Assembly (NCBI RefSeq): GCF_000171815.1
Contig: NZ_ABGR01000002.1
Span: 310,001-374,000 of the forward strand
Source of the DNA: Vibrio sp. AND4
GTDB lineage: Bacteria; Pseudomonadota; Gammaproteobacteria; Enterobacterales; Vibrionaceae
Length of the DNA stretch: 64,000 bases
Reading direction: 5' to 3'
Position 1 is the first letter of the stretch. Each line of letters opens with the position of its first letter. The translations under genes were made by a program, and so were the position numbers. Below the pieces are notes generated by a model. It saw nothing but the letters and a program-made list of their open reading frames with translations. It was not told where the DNA came from and ran no database searches. Below, in pieces: positions 28,599 through 37,783 of the stretch.

Positions 28599-30941
28599 TT
28601 AATTACAGTTAATAGTCACCGTTGTTGTCTGGTTGCTATCTGCTTTCTTGGTTAACCTTATCGTTCCTTGCCCGTGAGACTTGCAACTAATTTTGTAAGT
28701 ACCACTACCTAATATAGATGAGTCAACTTCTGAGATAGTATAGCCACGACCAAAATTAAGTTGGTACGTCTTCGTAGAGCCGCAATATCCGCCAACAACA
28801 CTTGTAGAATTACGTATATTTAATTCCGTAGTCGGAACGATAGTGTCTCCGACAACAATCGGTCTTCCAACAACAGATTTAATGCAAGCACCGTAAGGAG
28901 GTTTTTTGGCTCTCCATTTAACTTCAGTAATTTCAAGGTTCGAGTTATCTACGTTTATAAGCCCATTACCCAGTGTGACTACTTTTGTGTTGCAAATTTC
29001 TTCTGTAGTGCAAGCAGTTATAGTGGCTGTGCCATTCGTATTTGTTGGCTGAGGGTGTGTGGTAAGCTCAGCCGTTTCGTTATTAAATTGAGCTAGCTCT
29101 GGTGGATCAATCTGAGCACTCCATACAACCAGTGAATTATCTATTATCGTGGGTGTGCCATCAGCTTGTACCCCCTTTAACTCATAGTATTCTTTGATGG
29201 AGCTTTGATCGGAACCCACGTTAATGTAATCAACGCCTTGGATTTCTACAGATGAAATATCTCTAGTACTACGAGCAATAGCAGTAAAAGCAGCGCTATC
29301 ACCATAGCGAGACATTACCACATCATCCACACCACTTGTAAACTCGTAGTTAACGGAAGCACGTCCATGGATATCGGTCATAACTGTTGTCTCATCAGAC
29401 TGATCATCTCCAAACCCTCCTTGTTTGTAATGTGACCAAAATAATACATCCTGAAATACAGCTGGATTTCCATCAGGGTCTTCTAGTGTTGCGGTAATTC
29501 GGCGTGTTTTGCTAAGATCACTAAAGTCGTCGTCTCTCTCGCTTTTTGTTAACTTAAAATCTCGAACATTACCGTCAAGATAGACACAAGTTACCAAGGC
29601 TCCATTTTTTATATCCATCAATCTAACTTCTGGTATCTCGTTTAAGAACAATACCTCTGCAGTACTTTCATTACCTTTTATGATACTCCAAAAAGGCAGC
29701 AGTGTTGGCCATCCATCTGAATTGAAGGCATTTTTTACTTTGTTCTTTAAAGCTTCTAACTCACGTGATGTTGGCAGCCTACCGTTTCTAGTTGAACAAT
29801 ATTTTTGTGCCTGGTGCCAATCCATCGATACAATTTTTGTATTCGGTCCATAAGGAGGTGATGACATTGTTGAGTGCTGGTAATCAACATTTGCGTAATC
29901 AGCGACCTCCTTGGATAAGGGCGCGGTAAATGTAATATCCTCGTTTGATACCGGATCCATGATCGTTATATCAGACCAATCTTGTAGAATATCAAATTCG
30001 GGTTCTACGTTTATGACTACTTGCCCAACTCCATAACCCCCTTGCTTATCTTCAACAATAAAGGCAACTTCATGCCTACCGGGCGTCGACGACTTGAAAT
30101 CAAAGGTATAGTCGTGTTGTGAAACGTTAGTTATGGTAGCGTCATAAGCAATGACCTCTTTAAGAATCGGGGCTTGTTCGTTATCAGTAATATGCCCAGC
30201 GAGCTTGATACTATATACCGTGTTCTTTTTCAGAAGTTTGTCATAATCAAAACTATCAACAATAGGGTTAGAGTTTGGTTGATCGGAGATTGCTAAATAG
30301 ATCGTTCCGAGTTTGGTCTCTTTTCCATCAGACATAGAATACATGATCTGCACAGCACCAGATGCTGACGGTGTGTAAGTTATTAAATTATCCGATGTGT
30401 TTAAGTCTAACCAACTCCGGTCCGAAGCTGTGGCATTTTCGTCCAGTGTATATCCTGACGTCTCAAGTCGGCCTTTCAATTCATCATTTAGATTGATTAC
30501 AATTTTCGATTGGCCAAGGTCACCAGTTATAGATATATTAGGCAGAGCATAATTGCTCGCCGTTTCGGAAACCGCAATACGGCTTATCGCTTTTGCCTGC
30601 CCCTTGAATCTCAATGAATCAATAGGCTCGACGGTGGTTTCAAATCTACATTCTCGAATATCATCGGCATAAGCTGAAAATGTCATCCCCTGTATTTTGG
30701 ATACTTTGCACCCTTGACCCGGTTGCAAAGGCTTTACCGAGGTTAACTTGACAGGGACCGCGCCCTGAGTTCGGGCCTTCACCGTAACAAGACGCTCTTC
30801 ATTGACAAATGCCTTCGACTGAAGACTTTCAGCTTGGATCGTTACATTTTTGGATAAATCTGGCGTTTTAGATTCCGAGCCAGATTCACCTTGACAACCC
30901 ATTAACAACACTAAAGAAACTGCACTAACATAATTTTTCAT
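28599..30941 (-). CDS. Large Ig-like surface lipoprotein, second gene of pair B
   Basis: 780-aa paralogue of the protein at 21762-24047. Lipobox LLMGCQG (Cys near residue 16), cadherin/Ig-like N terminus, shared core (QDWSDI, TAPLSKEVADYAN, CSTRNGRLPTSREL) and invasin-like domain are all retained at high similarity. From about residue 650 the sequence is unrelated to pair A: a Cys-rich beta domain (GACIKS, GGYCGS, CKSHGQG, ending TINCN) replaces the other tail. A constant scaffold with an exchanged C-terminal tip suggests that the C terminus is the variable ligand-binding or antigenic end. That reading is inferred. Confidence 0.65.
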   Translation of the reverse strand: MKNYVSAVSLVLLMGCQGESGSESKTPDLSKNVTIQAESLQSKAFVNEERLVTVKARTQGAVPVKLTSVKPLQPGQGCKVSKIQGMTFSAYADDIRECRFETTVEPIDSLRFKGQAKAISRIAVSETASNYALPNISITGDLGQSKIVINLNDELKGRLETSGYTLDENATASDRSWLDLNTSDNLITYTPSASGAVQIMYSMSDGKETKLGTIYLAISDQPNSNPIVDSFDYDKLLKKNTVYSIKLAGHITDNEQAPILKEVIAYDATITNVSQHDYTFDFKSSTPGRHEVAFIVEDKQGGYGVGQVVINVEPEFDILQDWSDITIMDPVSNEDITFTAPLSKEVADYANVDYQHSTMSSPPYGPNTKIVSMDWHQAQKYCSTRNGRLPTSRELEALKNKVKNAFNSDGWPTLLPFWSIIKGNESTAEVLFLNEIPEVRLMDIKNGALVTCVYLDGNVRDFKLTKSERDDDFSDLSKTRRITATLEDPDGNPAVFQDVLFWSHYKQGGFGDDQSDETTVMTDIHGRASVNYEFTSGVDDVVMSRYGDSAAFTAIARSTRDISSVEIQGVDYINVGSDQSSIKEYYELKGVQADGTPTIIDNSLVVWSAQIDPPELAQFNNETAELTTHPQPTNTNGTATITACTTEEICNTKVVTLGNGLINVDNSNLEITEVKWRAKKPPYGACIKSVVGRPIVVGDTIVPTTELNIRNSTSVVGGYCGSTKTYQLNFGRGYTISEVDSSILGSGTYKISCKSHGQGTIRLTKKADSNQTTTVTINCN

Positions 30942-30959
30942 AATTTAATTCCATATTCA

Positions 30960-33308
30960 CTAATATGAACCAAAGCTTGCCTCTGAGATATAGGCTTGCA
31001 AATCGTTTTGATCCCAACTGGTGGCGCCACCAAAGCCAACCCAATAAGGCTGATTTGGATCTATATCACCCCAGTCATAATTAATAACGAATATAGGCTC
31101 ACTCGGTATTTCTGGTTTTTCAGAAGCATAGTGGTACAGTTTGTCGCCTTTCTTTTGCCACCAATAGTAACGATATTCATCGTTGTCATTAGCATTGTAC
31201 TTATTTGCAATTTGATTTCCGAAACCATTATGAATATAAATTCTATTTTCATAATATTCCTGAACAATATTTAACGTTTTACTCGTGTGAGGGGCGCCAG
31301 GTTCATTTATGTCGTACCAATCGTTTTTATTTGGTAAATTACCCACCTGCTGAATGAAAAATGAAACGCTGCCATGCTGACCACCTAAATTACGTATTCG
31401 GTATACCATCATAAATTCATCGCCTTTAAAGGGCGTTTTATATACCGTACTACTCCCCATACCGCGATAATAGTATATAGAATATAAGATCGGAATTCCT
31501 TGATTTCCAATTCCGGGGATTTTGCCCGTTGTACCATACCTAGTATCTACATGGTTCCACTTACTAGGATCTGTTACTTCCAAAGGGGTAATTTCCCAAA
31601 CAGGTCTAAAAGGGAACCACTCTTTTAATGAGTTTAAGCTAACCGTCATGATGGCGCGGTTAAATGAAGTATCGAAATATGAAAACGCAACGTGACCAAT
31701 ATCATCAGTAACGTAACTTGCCGTTGACCCTTGAGAGTCAAAATGCCCTTTATCGTCATTAACTGCTAATTCAACGTCTTGATATGGAGCTACATCACCA
31801 TCCGGGCCAATGGCTGTCAAGAAATACTGATATTCATTGTCCTCAGAATGTTGTAGTTCAAGTGAAACATTAAACCCTTGCACTTTAGGATTACTCATGT
31901 CCACGCAAGTCGTATACTGAGCTTCATTTTGTGGATTTTGCCCAACAGTTCCATCAAACAAACTTTTAGTTATTGCATTAGCTTCACTGGCCTTTTCTGA
32001 AGTCCAATAAGTTATTTCAGTTGGCCAATTATGTTTCTCAAAAGCGTTACCTTCTTGGGCAATTAGAGCATCAACCTCTCGTTGGAGAGGCAAGCGGCCC
32101 CCTCGAGTTTTACAGTAATCTCTTGCTTGCTGGAGTGTTTGAGTTACGATCTCAACACCATCGGGACCTCGGTCGCCATTTTCGGTATTTATCGAGGTAT
32201 AAGGGGCTTTAACGTAATCAGCAAACACTTTACTCATTGGCGCAAAAAAACGAATGTCGGAATTGATGACTGAATCATGGACGACGATGTCTTCCCAATC
32301 CTGAATTAACGAGAAATCAGGCTCGACCTCTACTCTGACAAGAGCAGTGGTGTAATTACCCAAATGGTCGGTCACCGTATAGGCAACATCATGGTTTCCA
32401 GGTGTTTGAGATGAAAAATCAAATTTGGTGTTCAATATGTTGGTTGGGTCAGTCAACTTTAGTGTCGAGTTAAAGTCTTCAACGGCAATTAATTGGGGTC
32501 TATTGTAATCTTCATTGCCACCTTCCACATGATGGGCGACGTCAATAGTAACTTTCTCACCGACTTTGATTTGATTGGAATATTCAAAGTTATCAGCTTT
32601 TAGCGGATCAGTTATGGCTGATACAGAGACAACAAGCGTGCCTAATAATAGTTTCTCGCCATTTGAGTAACTAAAATAGACTACACTTGTTCCATTTTCT
32701 GTCGGACTAAAGCTCAATTTATCACTTTTTATTCGCTCAACATCACCTCCCGCTGATACGATATCGTCCTGAAGAACGAAAGTTTTCCCTGGAAAAGATG
32801 CTCCTAATTTGCGCTTTAAGTCTATGAGTAGCGGCTCTCCAAGGGTTGTTGAAGCAACTATTTTAGGTAAGAACGACGACGAATAATTCTTACCAAAAGC
32901 GACACGAGTGTATGATTTTGATTTATTTGACGAAACGGTAGGTGAAACATTATATTGGTAAATACAGTCCTTAACTTCATCAGAATATACTTCAAAGTTA
33001 TTGGCATTAATGTTGGCTATCTTACAATCGTCACCTGATATTGATTTTACCGATTCAACAGAAAAATCAGAACCGTCGCTTATAGAAACGTGTTTAGCCA
33101 ATTCTACGGTGTTATTCTTTCCAGCTATGCCATACATGCTGACATTTTCAGAATATATTGCAGCTGTATCAATAGGGATTGGTAATTCTGAACCCGTGTG
33201 GTTTTCTTCCCCACCGTTACAAGCTGACAAAAACGGTAAAACAAAAATTGAGGCCAAAGAACTTAGACTCAATCCACTTATAAGTCGAGGTGCATGATAA
33301 ACTGTCAT
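30960..33308 (-). CDS. Large Ig-like surface lipoprotein, first gene of pair B
   Basis: 782-aa paralogue of the protein at 24061-26421, similar along its whole length: lipobox LSAC (Cys near residue 30), Ig/cadherin repeats, shared core (QDWEDI, FFAPMSKVFADY, RGGRLPLQREVD) and a Trp/Tyr-rich C-terminal domain (PIFVINYDWGDIDP). Unlike the partner gene, no wholesale C-terminal exchange is seen. It heads the operon, 18 bp before the next gene, behind the conserved block at 33352-33459. Confidence 0.65.
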   Translation of the reverse strand: MTVYHAPRLISGLSLSSLASIFVLPFLSACNGGEENHTGSELPIPIDTAAIYSENVSMYGIAGKNNTVELAKHVSISDGSDFSVESVKSISGDDCKIANINANNFEVYSDEVKDCIYQYNVSPTVSSNKSKSYTRVAFGKNYSSSFLPKIVASTTLGEPLLIDLKRKLGASFPGKTFVLQDDIVSAGGDVERIKSDKLSFSPTENGTSVVYFSYSNGEKLLLGTLVVSVSAITDPLKADNFEYSNQIKVGEKVTIDVAHHVEGGNEDYNRPQLIAVEDFNSTLKLTDPTNILNTKFDFSSQTPGNHDVAYTVTDHLGNYTTALVRVEVEPDFSLIQDWEDIVVHDSVINSDIRFFAPMSKVFADYVKAPYTSINTENGDRGPDGVEIVTQTLQQARDYCKTRGGRLPLQREVDALIAQEGNAFEKHNWPTEITYWTSEKASEANAITKSLFDGTVGQNPQNEAQYTTCVDMSNPKVQGFNVSLELQHSEDNEYQYFLTAIGPDGDVAPYQDVELAVNDDKGHFDSQGSTASYVTDDIGHVAFSYFDTSFNRAIMTVSLNSLKEWFPFRPVWEITPLEVTDPSKWNHVDTRYGTTGKIPGIGNQGIPILYSIYYYRGMGSSTVYKTPFKGDEFMMVYRIRNLGGQHGSVSFFIQQVGNLPNKNDWYDINEPGAPHTSKTLNIVQEYYENRIYIHNGFGNQIANKYNANDNDEYRYYWWQKKGDKLYHYASEKPEIPSEPIFVINYDWGDIDPNQPYWVGFGGATSWDQNDLQAYISEASFGSY

Positions 33309-33351
33309 TTTGAATCATTGGGTTAAGAAACAGACCGAAATGATGCTTTGT

Positions 33352-33459
33352 AGACTACAAAAACAACACTAAATCATGATTATTCTACATTAATAATACA
33401 TAAACCATTGAAAATATTAATAATAAAGGCAATCAATTCGAGACCTAAAAAAAACTAAA
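33352..33459 (-). promoter_or_regulatory. Conserved promoter block of lipoprotein operon B
   Basis: 33352-33395 matches 26464-26507 of operon A without gaps. A CTAAA direct repeat with 10-bp spacing (CTAAAAAAAACTAAA) is at 33445-33459. It lies 44-151 bp upstream of the operon B start. Confidence 0.5.
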
Positions 33460-33460
33460 T

Positions 33461-33706
33461 TCACTTCACACTCTCGATTGAGCGTAAAAGAAGACAAAAA
33501 TCTATGCAACTTTGCGCACTTTTTATATCATAGTTTAAACTAGAATCCGAAAGTATAACTTCAATTTTCAACTGTCTGATGTTGGTATCTAAAACTACCA
33601 TGATGTCATCTTTGCCTAATCCTCTTTCTAATTGAACATATCCTATTTCACTAGCAAACCTAACAATGGTTTCTCTCCAAATCGCTAAATACGACACTTT
33701 TTTCAT
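33461..33706 (-). CDS. Small hypothetical protein
   Basis: 81-aa frame starting MKKVSYLAIWRETIV, with a mixed alpha/beta look and no membrane segment. GAAG lies about 6 bp before the ATG. It is upstream of lipoprotein operon B on the same strand and divergent from the HD-GYP gene. No family is recognised. Composition and length allow a real gene, but the evidence is modest. Confidence 0.45.
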   Translation of the reverse strand: MKKVSYLAIWRETIVRFASEIGYVQLERGLGKDDIMVVLDTNIRQLKIEVILSDSSLNYDIKSAQSCIDFCLLLRSIESVK

Positions 33707-33803
33707 AAATCTTCACAGCTAATTTTTAATTAAAGATATCAGAAACAAGAAAATCGATAACTAAAATCCAATTAAACTGATACTTAAAAGTTATTAAAGA
33801 TAA

Positions 33804-34541
33804 ATGAATGTGAAAACCTGCCGATTTAATCATCATTCATTTAAAGCAGAACATTTTTTAAAAGATAATAGATTTAATTTCACGACTCTAACGAATAACA
33901 GAATGAAAAAGACAAATTTTGACTTAGTCTATCAAATATCAAGTAGATATAGTCATTCAAAGTTTGCCTTAGCACTATTAAGTAAAATGGCAGACCACTC
34001 CGAAGAAACTTATAACCATGTGATGAATGTATCACTATATGCATATTCATTTGCATTGTTCATTGGTCTGTCTAAATACGACACTGAATTACTTTTTAAT
34101 TCAGCGCTAGTACATGACCTTGGTAAACTCAATACACCTTTATCAATTCTTCATAGCAAGAAAAAACTTAGCCAAGCTGAGCGTCGTATCATGAACAAAC
34201 ATGTTCAGTCTACATTGCCTATTGGGGAACAGTACCCCGGTTTGAAGTCCGCATTGGAAGTAGGCCTTCTTCATCATGAACGTTGGGATGGCACTGGATA
34301 CCCGAATCAACTAGAAGGAAATGATATCCCCTTCTGCGCTCAGATACTTGCAATTATCGATACATGGGACGCGATGACAGCCAATCGCTCGTATAGAAAA
34401 GGAATGTGTCGTGAACAAGCCTTAAGTATTCTCTCGAACGAAAAAATGAGTGGTCAATTTAACCCGGATCTGGTCGATGAATTTATCGCTTACATTAGGT
34501 CAGATTATTCTTTGCCGAACTCTTCGCCTGAATTTTTCTAA
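33804..34541 (+). CDS. HD-GYP c-di-GMP phosphodiesterase
   Basis: 245-aa stand-alone HD-GYP protein. The metal-binding HDLGK, the following His residues (NKHVQS), HHERWDGTGYP and the DTWDAMTANRSYR helix are all present, so an active phosphodiesterase hydrolysing cyclic di-GMP is expected. No sensor domain is fused; about 65 N-terminal residues are unassigned. A later ATG (33903) is possible. Its placement beside adhesive lipoproteins, fimbriae and an LPMO suggests a local control of attachment versus release. Confidence 0.85.
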   Translation: MNVKTCRFNHHSFKAEHFLKDNRFNFTTLTNNRMKKTNFDLVYQISSRYSHSKFALALLSKMADHSEETYNHVMNVSLYAYSFALFIGLSKYDTELLFNSALVHDLGKLNTPLSILHSKKKLSQAERRIMNKHVQSTLPIGEQYPGLKSALEVGLLHHERWDGTGYPNQLEGNDIPFCAQILAIIDTWDAMTANRSYRKGMCREQALSILSNEKMSGQFNPDLVDEFIAYIRSDYSLPNSSPEFF

Positions 34542-34676
34542 AAAGCGAACTAATAGAAGATGGTATCCCCCTATTCATAACAATGGGGAAAGACTTACCA
34601 AAGTTGAGGGGCCAACTAATCTGTGTTCAAGACCATCAATGACTCGATATCAACCAATCTTTCTTCTTATGAAAAA

Positions 34677-34705
34677 GCCATCGCTCTACTAACAAGAACG
34701 ATGGC
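34677..34705 (-). terminator. Terminator between HD-GYP and LPMO genes
   Basis: GCCATCG/CGATGGC stem, flanked by AAAAA on the left and TTT on the right, so it can act in both directions. On the minus strand CTTTTTC follows. It is 50 bp after the LPMO stop. Confidence 0.7.
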
Positions 34706-34754
34706 TTTGATACTTGCTCATCAGCCAACTCGATTTGGCTTTATTGAAATGAGA

Positions 34755-36242
34755 TTAGCTGGCAGGACGCCAAACGCCCCATTTATCATTTTGGTAGGTC
34801 GTTTTCGGATTACTACCACCTTGGGTGTACCACTGAGCTTTCCATTTTTCGTTACCATAAGACACCACTTCACCGCCTAAGTATCTTTTTGCTGCGCTCC
34901 AATCATCGCCGTTTGGTGTTGGCTCCGGGTCAGGCATCGGTTCTGGTTCGATACTCCCCTCGTCCGTAGTCACTTCAAATGTGAATGTCTCTTTACGTTC
35001 GCTGTTTATGGCGTTAGCGACAAACGACAGTGTTTCGTTTTGAGTAATTGCTTTTGTGTCTACCACAATAGATGCAGTACCGTTATTGAGAATGCTTACC
35101 GCCGTACCTTGAGTCTGGGTCAAGTTCGCCACTTCGCTGATCGCTATTACAACTTTGTCGCCCGCGTTTACAACTTTATCACTCTTGATAAGCTCAAAGA
35201 GTTCACCTGTCAGAGGTTCAACCGTTCCTTCATCACCATCAATAACCGAAATGACACCTGACGCACGACTGTCTTTTGAATTGAAGAAGTTACGTGCAGG
35301 ATCATTTTGGAAGTACATGTAGTGAGACATTTCTTCATGCCAGTCACCAACGAACACTGCACCATCTTTAAATTCTTCGTGCCAACCATTGATCTCTGAC
35401 GCGAGCAGGCGTTTCCAATCATTGAAGTTTGACTCGTTAACTTCAATATCAAAGCTACGCGCAACTTCTCCGTATTTGTTGATGATGTCGTATTTAACCG
35501 TGTCACCAAGATCTGGGCCGACAAAGTCAGCCGGGATGTACAAGTCACCTTTTACAAGATCAGGTTGTGGTGTCGGCTCAGGTGGTGTTATATCACCACC
35601 TACGATAGTAATATCAGAGCAGTTGTAGAATCCTTCACCGGCCGCATCATCACGTTGCCAACGAACATACAGAATTGCGTCACCTGAACGATCAGAAGGA
35701 ATGGTAACATTCATGCGGTATTTACCGCCTTCGACAGGCACGTTGCCTTCTGTTTGTATAAGTTCCAGATCACTCCAAGCAAGCGACTTGCTCAGATCAG
35801 CACCTGGCTTGGTTAGGTAAAACTCCCAAAAAGATGGGTTATGTGGTGCAGTAGCATTAAATACGAACTCAAAAGTACCGGTATTTAGCTCAGTGCGCGT
35901 CCAAGCTGTATGTGGTGCTCCCATACCTTTCTTCTGTGGGTCGTTTGCATAACACAGGGTACCATCAGGAATTGCTGCTTTCACCGCTTCCATGTTGTTG
36001 AAGTCGGTGATGTTCTTGGCATACTCGTTACGCTGAACAAACGGATAAGTACCCGAAATATCTTTCGCTTGGGCGCATGCTGCATTTGGTGGATTACCCG
36101 ACCAAACTCCACCTTGCTCATAACATGTATTTTGACGAGCACTTGGAAACTCTGACCAACCATGAGCATTTGCTGCTGTTGGCAGGCCGGATAACATCGC
36201 TATGCCCACTGCTACCTTTAGTATATTTTTATTTGCTTTCAC
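34755..36242 (-). CDS. Secreted AA10 lytic polysaccharide monooxygenase, GbpA-like architecture
   Basis: About 495-aa secreted copper enzyme that would cleave chitin oxidatively and help attachment to it. The GTG at 36242 (ribosome site AAGAGAG) gives a signal peptide of 26 residues ending ANA, leaving His27 as the required mature N-terminal His. The second copper His is in TAPHNPSFW (His134), and the axial-type Phe is in GFYNCSD. An AA10 domain (27-215) is followed by GbpA-like domains (about 225-430), a Pro-rich linker and a CBM5/12 chitin-binding module (WSAAKRYLGGE...AQWYTQGG). The AA10 sequence is of a different subgroup from V. cholerae GbpA, so this is an additional paralogue type rather than GbpA itself. 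Confidence 0.85.
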   Translation of the reverse strand: MKANKNILKVAVGIAMLSGLPTAANAHGWSEFPSARQNTCYEQGGVWSGNPPNAACAQAKDISGTYPFVQRNEYAKNITDFNNMEAVKAAIPDGTLCYANDPQKKGMGAPHTAWTRTELNTGTFEFVFNATAPHNPSFWEFYLTKPGADLSKSLAWSDLELIQTEGNVPVEGGKYRMNVTIPSDRSGDAILYVRWQRDDAAGEGFYNCSDITIVGGDITPPEPTPQPDLVKGDLYIPADFVGPDLGDTVKYDIINKYGEVARSFDIEVNESNFNDWKRLLASEINGWHEEFKDGAVFVGDWHEEMSHYMYFQNDPARNFFNSKDSRASGVISVIDGDEGTVEPLTGELFELIKSDKVVNAGDKVVIAISEVANLTQTQGTAVSILNNGTASIVVDTKAITQNETLSFVANAINSERKETFTFEVTTDEGSIEPEPMPDPEPTPNGDDWSAAKRYLGGEVVSYGNEKWKAQWYTQGGSNPKTTYQNDKWGVWRPAS

Positions 36243-37163
36243 TTTTTGCTCTCTTCTTTTTTTGTGCAAATAAGATCCAACCGATTTATATATCTGCCAT
36301 CACCTATCGCATGCTTTATAACTTAACTAATAAAACAGTTAAAAATAATATACTTAACTTTTTTCAAAAAAAGAGCAGTACTTATTGATAGGAATTAACA
36401 TCACAAATTTAATTATTTCCAATTATTACAAAGATGAAAACCAAACAAATTAAATCCTTAACTTTCAGTAGTTTAAGAAAAAATCAAACTTAAGAAATAT
36501 TAGTAAAATAGAGTAAAAACCTCAAAAAACTCAGCTATTAAACATAAGAATATTTACCAGTAATTGTGACCTGGTTTCCATATATTTTTAATGGTATCAA
36601 TTAAGGGAACTTATTAATTACACTCTAATATACAATAAACGAATAGTGCCAACCTACTATTCTGCCTTATGAATGATAAATAACAAATATCGTTAGTTGT
36701 TATTAAAAAAATAATACATATAAAATTAAACAATCTTCCAATCTTTACCCACATATTTCTTTTATAAAGCCAATGCTTCTTATCATTATTACCCACATAA
36801 TTGCACTGCGTAAGATTACTTATAGTCAAGTTACATCCCTAGATGCCTGATCCAGTTGCTATGAATTGACTTGAATGAAAGATAACAATTTCATCTATCG
36901 CGGTTATAAATCAACGATTGTTAAAGGAGCATTGTCATCGCTCTTATAAAAATTCCTAAAGAGAGATTTAGATCTTTAGAATCAAAAGTCATCGTCTCGC
37001 AAGCCGCTTACATAGGATTTAATCAGCTTTTACTTCGAAATAAGTGACAACAATCCCATAATTCTATGCTTTTACTATCAAAGAGTACTTTGACTTTAGG
37101 TACTGATTAACTTTGAACTTGAAGAGTATTTTTTAAATCATTAAATAATAAAAAGGAGCGACA
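36243..37163. other. AT-rich intergenic region before the orphan fimbrillin
   Basis: About 920 bp with no supported gene. It must hold the LPMO promoter on the left and the fimbrillin promoter on the right. The CTAAA repeat at 36956-36979 is the only notable motif. A 71-codon frame at 36614-36829 lacks a ribosome site and looks accidental. Confidence 0.45.
36956..36979 (-). promoter_or_regulatory. CTAAA repeats upstream of orphan fimbrillin
   Basis: On the minus strand CTAAAGATCTAAA (36967-36979) has 8-bp spacing, nearly identical to CTAAAGAGCTAAA at 13542. A further plus-strand CTAAA is at 36956-36960. It lies about 185-210 bp before the fimbrillin start, the same distance range as the site before the first fimbrillin. 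Confidence 0.45.
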
Positions 37164-37697
37164 ATGAAATTAAAGAAACTTGCTACTGTCAGCTCTGCTG
37201 CGTTAATAATCGTCTCTGGGACTTCGCTAGCAGATCCAATAGAACCTGTGCCACCTGTTTTCCCAAAAGATGTAGCAAGCGCAACGGTGCTTTGGAAAGG
37301 ACGAGCAGGCGGTGTTACACCTGGGTCAAACATAACAATTACAGGGCTCAATGGCGGCGATATAGAAACTGGTACGCTTACCGTAGAGAGTGACGGTACG
37401 TTCACTTCGGGCGCTGTACGCGTAGAAGCTAGACATAATAAATTCTACAATCATAGTCTAGTAAAAGCCGACTGGATGTACCTCAGCTCCACTGTCTCAT
37501 TCAATAGTGTGCCAGCGAATGAAGCTGATGTGCTTGTTTATGACGAACACTCAGGTCATCCCTTAGAACGAGATACACCTCTAGTTAGTAAGGACATTCT
37601 TGATCTCACGGTGAGCAACAAAACGAAAGTCGAATCGGTTGAGATTAAAGGTCAAGTCGATGTGTCAGTAACTGTGCAAGCAAGCCCGACCGTTTAA
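37164..37697 (+). CDS. Orphan fimbrillin paralogue
   Basis: 177-aa exported protein with a signal peptide ending near SLA (residue 23), then a Pro-rich mature N terminus (PIEPVPPVFP) not found in the first fimbrillin. The shared ASATVLWKG, GTLTV-SDGTFTSGAV and C-terminal VDVSVTVQASPTV follow. The ribosome site AAAGGAG is strong. No usher or chaperone is nearby, so it must use the 15.5-21.0 kb machinery if it is assembled. It may be an alternative major subunit allowing subunit switching. Confidence 0.7.
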   Translation: MKLKKLATVSSAALIIVSGTSLADPIEPVPPVFPKDVASATVLWKGRAGGVTPGSNITITGLNGGDIETGTLTVESDGTFTSGAVRVEARHNKFYNHSLVKADWMYLSSTVSFNSVPANEADVLVYDEHSGHPLERDTPLVSKDILDLTVSNKTKVESVEIKGQVDVSVTVQASPTV

Positions 37698-37783
37698 AAA
37701 CCACACTAGAGAGAGGCTTTCAGGTATAACTATATCGTGGTCTTTCCTGAAACGTTGGTTATCAGTTTTAACGCAGGCAAAAG

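Noticed and set aside
34755..36242. Calling the LPMO gbpA itself
   Set aside because: Domain order is GbpA-like, but the AA10 sequence after the mature His (HGWSEFPSARQ) belongs to a different subgroup from GbpA (HGYVSAVENG).
36614..36829. 71-codon minus-strand frame
   Set aside because: AT-rich, no ribosome site, low-complexity hydrophobic composition; most likely chance.
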